Source of the DNA: Rickettsiella sp.
Lineage (GTDB): Bacteria; Pseudomonadota; Gammaproteobacteria; Diplorickettsiales; Diplorickettsiaceae
Length of the DNA stretch: 11,327 nt
Direction of reading: 5' to 3'
Assembly (NCBI GenBank): GCA_031119195.1
Contig: JAVHYG010000048.1
Span: 1-11,327, forward strand
Position 1 is the first letter of the stretch; the number at the start of each line of letters is the position of its first letter. The notes under the pieces are model-generated. The model was given only the letters and a program-made list of their open reading frames with translations. It was not told the DNA's origin and did not search any database. The position numbers and the translations under genes were made by a program. Below are positions 7,823-11,327 of this stretch, piece after piece.

Positions 7823-8287
7823 ATGAATACACCAATGGATATACAAGAAATACTCAATTATTTACCGCAACGCTACCCGATTTTAATGATTGATAAAGTT
7901 AGTTCAATAGAGCCGAGTAAATCAATTGTGGCTATTAAAAATGTCACTGTTAATGAACCACATTTTTTAGGTCATTTCCCGGGAAATCCTATTATGCCAG
8001 GTGTGCTTATTTTAGAAGCGATGGCGCAAGCTACCGGTATTCTTGCACTGTATTCTAATAAAGAACGTAATAAAGAAGGCTTTCTATATCTTTTTGCGGG
8101 TATTGATAATGTACGTTTTCGGCGCCAAGTTGTTCCCGGTGATCAATTGCGAATTGAGGCGCACGTATTAAAGGTAAAAGGTGATGTTTGGAAATGCAAA
8201 GTAAAGGCGGAAGTTGATAATGAGTTGGTGTGTGAAGCTGAAATTATGGGTGTTGGTCAAGATACTAAAAAAGATACAAAACTATGA
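7823..8287 (+). CDS. fabZ: 3-hydroxyacyl-[ACP] dehydratase FabZ
   Basis: FabZ dehydrates (3R)-hydroxyacyl-ACP to trans-2-enoyl-ACP in type II fatty acid elongation. It competes with LpxA and LpxD, its neighbours here, for 3-hydroxyacyl-ACP, so it sets the balance between phospholipid and lipid A. The 154 residues form one hot-dog fold (E. coli 151). The catalytic His51 is in HFLGHFPGNP, and Glu65 is in PGVLILEAMAQATG, matching E. coli His54 and Glu68. The N-terminal LPQRYPILMIDKV is typical. ATG at 7823 is preceded by CTAGGT (7810-7815), the same sequence that lies before lpxD, as a weak ribosome-binding site. The TGA overlaps lpxA as ATGA, suggesting coupled translation. Confidence 0.97.
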   Translation: MNTPMDIQEILNYLPQRYPILMIDKVSSIEPSKSIVAIKNVTVNEPHFLGHFPGNPIMPGVLILEAMAQATGILALYSNKERNKEGFLYLFAGIDNVRFRRQVVPGDQLRIEAHVLKVKGDVWKCKVKAEVDNELVCEAEIMGVGQDTKKDTKL

Positions 8288-9057
8288 TTGATTCGCGCGC
8301 TATTGTTGATGCCAAAGCTAAGTTAGAGAAAAATGTTTCCGTAGGGCCTTGGACTATTATCGGGCCTGATGTTGAAATAGCGGAAGGAACGGTTATAGGT
8401 TCCCATGTTGTTTTGAAGGGTCCTACACGTATAGGTAAAGCTAATAAAATTTACCCTTTTGTGTCTCTAGGAGATGATCCGCAGGATAAAAAATATCAAG
8501 GTGAAAGAACCTATTTAGAAATTGGCGATCACAATGTGATACGTGAATACTGTACGATTAATCGTGGAACTGTACAAGATAAAAGCATAACAAAAATAGG
8601 TGATAATAATCTTTTTATGGTAGGCACACATATTGCGCATGATTGTAGTATTGGTAACCATACTATTTTTGTAAATAACGTGGCATTAGCCGGCCATGTT
8701 ACAGTAGGTGATTATGCTATTTTAGGTGCTTATAGTGCTGTACATCAATTTTGTCAGATTGGAGAATATAGTTTTATTGCTGCAGGTAGTATGGTGAGAC
8801 AAAACGTTTTACCCTACATATTAGTTGAAGGAGGGCACGATGCTAGGGCATGTGGTCTGAATAAAGAAGGCTTAAAAAGAAATGGATTTAGCAATGCCGC
8901 AATTAATGCTTTACGTTCTACATACAAACTAATTTTTCGTAAAAATTTAACGGTCGAGCAAGCCTTAGAACAACTAAAAACTTTAGAACCAAACTATTCC
9001 CAAGTGAAACTAATGGCTGATGCACTAAAAAACGCTGATCGTGGCATCATTCGTTAA
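8284..9057 (+). CDS. lpxA: UDP-N-acetylglucosamine acyltransferase
   Basis: LpxA transfers a 3-hydroxyacyl chain from ACP to the 3-OH of UDP-GlcNAc, the first step of lipid A synthesis. The 257 residues form a left-handed beta-helix of hexapeptide repeats (about 1-185) and a C-terminal helical domain ending in RGIIR. The catalytic His119 is in THIAHDCSIG (E. coli His125); His116, His138 and His154 match E. coli His122, His144 and His160. The N-terminus lacks exactly one hexapeptide relative to E. coli (six residues), as in Pseudomonas LpxA. The residue at the acyl-chain ruler position (E. coli Gly173) is Ala167, so chain-length preference may differ. It overlaps fabZ by 4 nt and lpxB by 17 nt. 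Confidence 0.97.
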   Translation: MIDSRAIVDAKAKLEKNVSVGPWTIIGPDVEIAEGTVIGSHVVLKGPTRIGKANKIYPFVSLGDDPQDKKYQGERTYLEIGDHNVIREYCTINRGTVQDKSITKIGDNNLFMVGTHIAHDCSIGNHTIFVNNVALAGHVTVGDYAILGAYSAVHQFCQIGEYSFIAAGSMVRQNVLPYILVEGGHDARACGLNKEGLKRNGFSNAAINALRSTYKLIFRKNLTVEQALEQLKTLEPNYSQVKLMADALKNADRGIIR

Positions 9058-10207
9058 TTCAAATCCAGTTTTACGTATTGGAATCGTAGTTGGTGAAACT
9101 TCTGGCGATTTATTAGCTGCCGATTTGTTTAAATCTTTAAAACTAAGGGGAATTTCGTTTGTAGCAGAAGGAATAGCAGGTCCTGAGATGCAAGAACAAG
9201 GATGCCATTCCTTGTTTTCAATGGAAACGCTTACAGTCATGGGCTTAGGTGAAATTCTTAAGCAGCTTCCACAATTATTACGTGTGCGTCGTCAGCTTAT
9301 TCATCACTTTATTTCTAATCCGCCCGATGTATTTATTGGTGTTGATGCACCTGAGTTTAATTTAGGAGTAGAAAAAAAATTAAAACAACACGGCATACCT
9401 ACCGTACATTATGTTAGTCCAAGTGTATGGGCATGGCGCCGTTGGCGACTAAAAAAAATTGCTAAAGGGGTTGATCTAATGCTAACCCTTTTTCCTTTTG
9501 AAAAACAGTTTTATCAAAAACATCATGTTTTTGTGGAATATGTTGGCCATCCTTTTGCAGATGTAATTCCTTTAGATAATGAGTGTTTGCTTGCACGTCA
9601 AAATCTAGCACTTTCTGAGTCAGCACAAATCATTGCTTTATTACCTGGCAGTCGACGTAATGAAATTGATTATTTAGGTCGTGTGTTTCTCCAAACTGCA
9701 CTACGTTGCCATGAAGAAAATCCAGCACTTATTTTTGTCGCGGCTATGGTAAATAAAGAAAGAGCTATGCAATTTGTTGCACTGAAAAATTTGATTGCAC
9801 CGAAATTACCATTAATTATCATAGAAAAGCAATCGCGTCAGGTAATGGCTGCTGCTGATGTAGTTTTATTAGCATCGGGAACAGCAACATTAGAAGCGAT
9901 GTTATTAAAAAAACCGATGGTTGTGGCTTATAAAATGAGTGCTTTGTCATATTGTATGGCAAAGCTTTTAATAAAGGTTGATCATATTGCTTTGCCTAAT
10001 TTATTAGCTGGCAAAACCTTAGTGCCAGAATTTGTTCAAGAACATGCGACATCTAAAAATTTAGCTAATGCATTATTTTACTATTTAAATAATCCAGCAC
10101 GTGTTGCCGATTTACAAGGAGAATTTTTAATTATTCATCAACAATTGCGTTGTAATGCCAGTGAAAAAGCAGTCACTGCTATTCTCAAACTTCTACACTT
10201 AAGCTAG
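9041..10207 (+). CDS. lpxB: Lipid-A-disaccharide synthase
   Basis: LpxB is a family-19 glycosyltransferase acting at the inner membrane. It joins 2,3-diacylglucosamine 1-phosphate to UDP-2,3-diacylglucosamine to form the lipid A disaccharide. The 388 residues match the usual length (E. coli 382). Conserved blocks are GETSGD at 18-23, GVDAPEFN at 100-107 with Asp102, HYVSPSVWAWR at 123-133, LPGSRRNEI at 201-209, ASGTATLE at 278-285, LPNLLAG at 318-324, and HQQLRCNASE near the C-terminus. The start is GTG at 9041: an in-frame TAA at 9026-9028 blocks longer forms and the N-terminus then aligns with E. coli. It begins within the last 17 nt of lpxA, so translation is probably coupled. A 272-nt gap follows. 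Confidence 0.96.
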   Translation: MASFVNSNPVLRIGIVVGETSGDLLAADLFKSLKLRGISFVAEGIAGPEMQEQGCHSLFSMETLTVMGLGEILKQLPQLLRVRRQLIHHFISNPPDVFIGVDAPEFNLGVEKKLKQHGIPTVHYVSPSVWAWRRWRLKKIAKGVDLMLTLFPFEKQFYQKHHVFVEYVGHPFADVIPLDNECLLARQNLALSESAQIIALLPGSRRNEIDYLGRVFLQTALRCHEENPALIFVAAMVNKERAMQFVALKNLIAPKLPLIIIEKQSRQVMAAADVVLLASGTATLEAMLLKKPMVVAYKMSALSYCMAKLLIKVDHIALPNLLAGKTLVPEFVQEHATSKNLANALFYYLNNPARVADLQGEFLIIHQQLRCNASEKAVTAILKLLHLS

Positions 10208-10287
10208 ATTAAAAATTAAGGATAATTCATTGCTTTAAAAATCGTCGAGATTTGTGTAACTGTGTTGTTATTCCTTTCTTCTTAATA

Positions 10288-10296
10288 TGTTAAGAT
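10288..10296 (+). promoter_or_regulatory. Extended -10 promoter before the rnhB leader
   Basis: TGTTAAGAT at 10288-10296 fits an extended -10 element (TGn plus TAAGAT). The upstream -35 match is poor: TTGTTA at 10265-10270 has a 20-nt spacer. Extended -10 promoters tolerate that. The expected start, about seven bases downstream, is 10303-10304, exactly where the long inverted repeat begins. That coincidence is the main reason for the call. It would give rnhB a transcript independent of the lpx genes. Confidence 0.45.
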
Positions 10297-10303
10297 GATT
10301 TTA

Positions 10304-10453
10304 ACTAAGGCGTGTTGACAATTGTGTTAGGATGGGAGAAAAAGAATTGTTTTTTGAGTGTCGTAACTTAGCATACTTGCGGTATGTGAGTAGGAAACGC
10401 AGAAAAAAAATTCTTTATTAGCCATCATCGTGCAATTGTCTACACGCTTTAGT
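10304..10453 (+). repeat. 150-nt imperfect inverted repeat / rod-like RNA fold
   Basis: The 32 bases at 10304-10335 and 10422-10453 are reverse complements at 25 of 32 positions. Four of the seven mismatches would be G-U pairs in RNA, leaving three true mismatches. The longest uninterrupted block is GACAATTG (10317-10324) with CAATTGTC (10433-10440). Inside, AAAGAATT (10341-10348) pairs with AATTCTTT (10409-10416), then six T (10350-10355) with six A (10403-10408). At the tip, CATAC (10372-10376) pairs with GTATG (10382-10386) around a five-base loop. The whole can fold as one long rod. It could be a structured leader or small RNA, or a MITE-type element with terminal inverted repeats. No clear target-site duplication or coding frame was found. 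It does not match 6S, tmRNA, SRP or RNase P RNA by eye. Confidence 0.6.
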
Positions 10454-10474
10454 GTAGTTCGATTGCTGATGATG
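10423..10474 (+). promoter_or_regulatory. Hairpin of about 20 bp abutting the rnhB start
   Basis: CATCATC (10423-10429) pairs with GATGATG (10468-10474), GCAATTG (10432-10438) with CGATTGC (10460-10466, one G-U), and CTACAC (10440-10445) with GTGTAG (10452-10457) around the loop GCTTTA. Only small internal loops separate the three helices. The 3' arm ends 5 nt before the GTG of rnhB, where a ribosome would bind, so the hairpin could limit translation. There is no T-run after it, so it is not a classic intrinsic terminator. Its 5' half is also the 3' arm of the long inverted repeat, so the two folds exclude each other. Confidence 0.6.
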
Positions 10475-10479
10475 TATTC

Positions 10480-11088
10480 GTGGAATTATCCATTGTGAAA
10501 AAATCGCAAATAATTGCTGGCGTTGATGAAGCAGGTCGTGGTCCTTTAGCAGGCCCCGTTTTTGCAGCAGTCGTTATACTCGATTTCAGAAGAAAGATAA
10601 GTGGTTTAGCAGATTCTAAACTATTAACTCCAAAAAGACGTGAATATTTAGCTAATAAAATTCAGGATAGAGCTAAAGCGTGGTCACTGGGACGTGCAGA
10701 GGTCGAAGAAATTGATCGTATTAATATCTTTCAAGCAACCTTACTAGCTATGCAACGTGCTGTATTAGCCTTAACAGTGTTACCTGATTTTATTTTTGTC
10801 GATGGTAAACATTCCCCAAAATTCGCTTGCCCTAGTCAAGCAATTATTAAGGGCGATCAAAAGATAGCTGAGATTAGTGCTGCTTCTATATTAGCTAAAG
10901 TGTATAGAGATGCCGAAATGCGTTTATTAGATAGTCAATATCCCGGTTATGGTTTCGCAAAGCATAAAGGTTATGCAACAGAAGAACATCGACAGATATT
11001 AAAAAAAAGAGGGCCTAGCGCTATACATAGACGTTCGTTTTCTCCCGTCGCTCAATATGAACTTTTATTTTTAGTTGATACAGTTTAG
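10480..11088 (+). CDS. rnhB: Ribonuclease HII
   Basis: RNase HII cuts RNA in RNA-DNA hybrids and starts removal of single ribonucleotides misincorporated in DNA. The 202 residues match the family (E. coli 198). The acidic active site is intact: Asp16 and Glu17 in AGVDEAGRG, Asp108 in FVDGK, and Asp126 in KGDQKIAEISAASILAK. HKGY and HRRSFSP also fit. The GTG at 10480 aligns the N-terminus residue for residue with E. coli up to the DE motif; a second in-frame GTG at 10495 would shorten it by five residues and cannot be excluded. An in-frame TAG at 10450-10452 blocks a longer form. No good Shine-Dalgarno site is seen. It follows lpxB as in most gammaproteobacteria, but behind an unusual structured leader. 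Confidence 0.96.
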   Translation: MELSIVKKSQIIAGVDEAGRGPLAGPVFAAVVILDFRRKISGLADSKLLTPKRREYLANKIQDRAKAWSLGRAEVEEIDRINIFQATLLAMQRAVLALTVLPDFIFVDGKHSPKFACPSQAIIKGDQKIAEISAASILAKVYRDAEMRLLDSQYPGYGFAKHKGYATEEHRQILKKRGPSAIHRRSFSPVAQYELLFLVDTV

Positions 11089-11327
11089 TTGCAAATTAAA
11101 GAACGTATGAGTGCTTGCCTACACCCTATAGCGGACTCATTAGTTTGGCTTCGTATTGGTTTATAGAAATTAGGATATCCTATAGTGCTACTAGCTTTAG
11201 AGGTTTTTTTAGTTAGATTTATAACTTGGGGTAGCTTGTCACTAACGAAGTTAGAAGAAGGAGGTTGGTTTCTGTTAGCAATAGGGAAGAGGCTAGGATT
11301 GTTTAATTTTTCTTCAGTTGAATGAAA
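11085..11327 (-). CDS. Possible C-terminal end of an unrecognised convergent gene (partial)
   Basis: On the minus strand a frame is open from the window edge (11327) to a TAA at 11085-11087, encoding 80 residues with no start in view, so any gene would begin outside the window. The product is polar, rich in Ser, Asn, Pro, Thr and Lys, starts FHSTEEKLNNPSLF and ends ALIRSLICN. I recognise no domain. Its stop overlaps the rnhB stop by 3 nt, in a tail-to-tail arrangement. By my hand count G+C is lowest at third codon positions (22 of 80), as in the other genes here, but second positions exceed first positions, which is unusual for coding DNA. An 80-codon open frame can arise by chance in a short AT-rich stretch, so this is tentative. 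Confidence 0.4.
   Translation of the reverse strand, partial: FHSTEEKLNNPSLFPIANRNQPPSSNFVSDKLPQVINLTKKTSKASSTIGYPNFYKPIRSQTNESAIGCRQALIRSLICN

Noticed and set aside
10237..10254. AAATC/GATTT stem as an lpxB terminator
   Set aside because: Only five A/T-rich pairs, and the T bases belong to the stem rather than forming a tail.
10315..10343. TTGACA at 10315-10320 as a -35 box
   Set aside because: No -10-like hexamer lies 16-18 nt downstream (the sequence there is G/A-rich), and the bases are explained by the inverted repeat.
10304..10475. 6S RNA, SRP RNA, tmRNA or a tRNA in the lpxB-rnhB gap
   Set aside because: The length and rod shape recall 6S or SRP RNA, but there is no large central bubble, no SRP apical GGAA/AGCAG motif, no tRNA-like arm with CCA and no tag frame.
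11107..11325. Plus-strand frame after rnhB: ATG 11107, TAG at 11164-11166, then open again to TGA 11323-11325
   Set aside because: The first part is only 19 codons and the second lacks a start. No recognisable domain; the minus-strand frame over the same bases is longer and unbroken.

Overview
The window is one strand-consistent block of housekeeping genes from an AT-rich gammaproteobacterium. The order is pyrH(3' end)-frr-uppS-cdsA-dxr-bamA-skp-lpxD-fabZ-lpxA-lpxB-rnhB. This is the Pseudomonas/Legionella-type arrangement, with dxr after cdsA; enterobacteria have frr-dxr-uppS-cdsA. Low G+C, A/T-ending codons and tight packing suggest a host-associated lineage such as Legionellales (Coxiella/Rickettsiella-like). 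That placement is inference and no species is claimed.

Region 1 (1-898): the end of UMP kinase and complete ribosome recycling factor, the tail of the usual rpsB-tsf-pyrH-frr translation cluster. Region 2 (911-3700): uppS, cdsA and dxr, overlapping by 4-8 nt. They make the undecaprenyl carrier lipid, CDP-diacylglycerol and the isoprenoid precursor MEP. Region 3 (3723-6599): bamA and skp, which assemble outer-membrane proteins. The rseP gene normally found between dxr and bamA is absent; only 22 T-rich bases remain. Region 4 (6649-10207): lpxD, fabZ, lpxA and lpxB, the early lipid A pathway plus the fatty-acid dehydratase that competes for the same hydroxyacyl-ACP. A 118-nt gap before fabZ may hold an internal promoter.

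Region 5 (10208-11088): lpxB and rnhB are separated by 272 nt that are not empty. An extended -10 promoter motif (10288-10296) lies just before a strongly structured stretch (10304-10475). That stretch can form either a 150-nt rod, through a 32-nt imperfect inverted repeat, or a compact hairpin of about 20 base pairs ending 5 nt before the GTG start of rnhB. The two folds are mutually exclusive. It may be a regulatory leader, a small RNA or a MITE-like relic, and it is the least ordinary part of the window.

Region 6 (11089-11327): the dnaE gene often found after rnhB is not seen. Instead a minus-strand frame is open from the window edge to a stop that overlaps the rnhB stop, probably the C-terminal end of an unrecognised convergent gene.

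Together the genes supply the envelope: carrier lipids, phospholipid precursor, outer-membrane protein insertion and lipid A. No CRISPR array, tRNA, rRNA, intact transposase or known defence system was seen.
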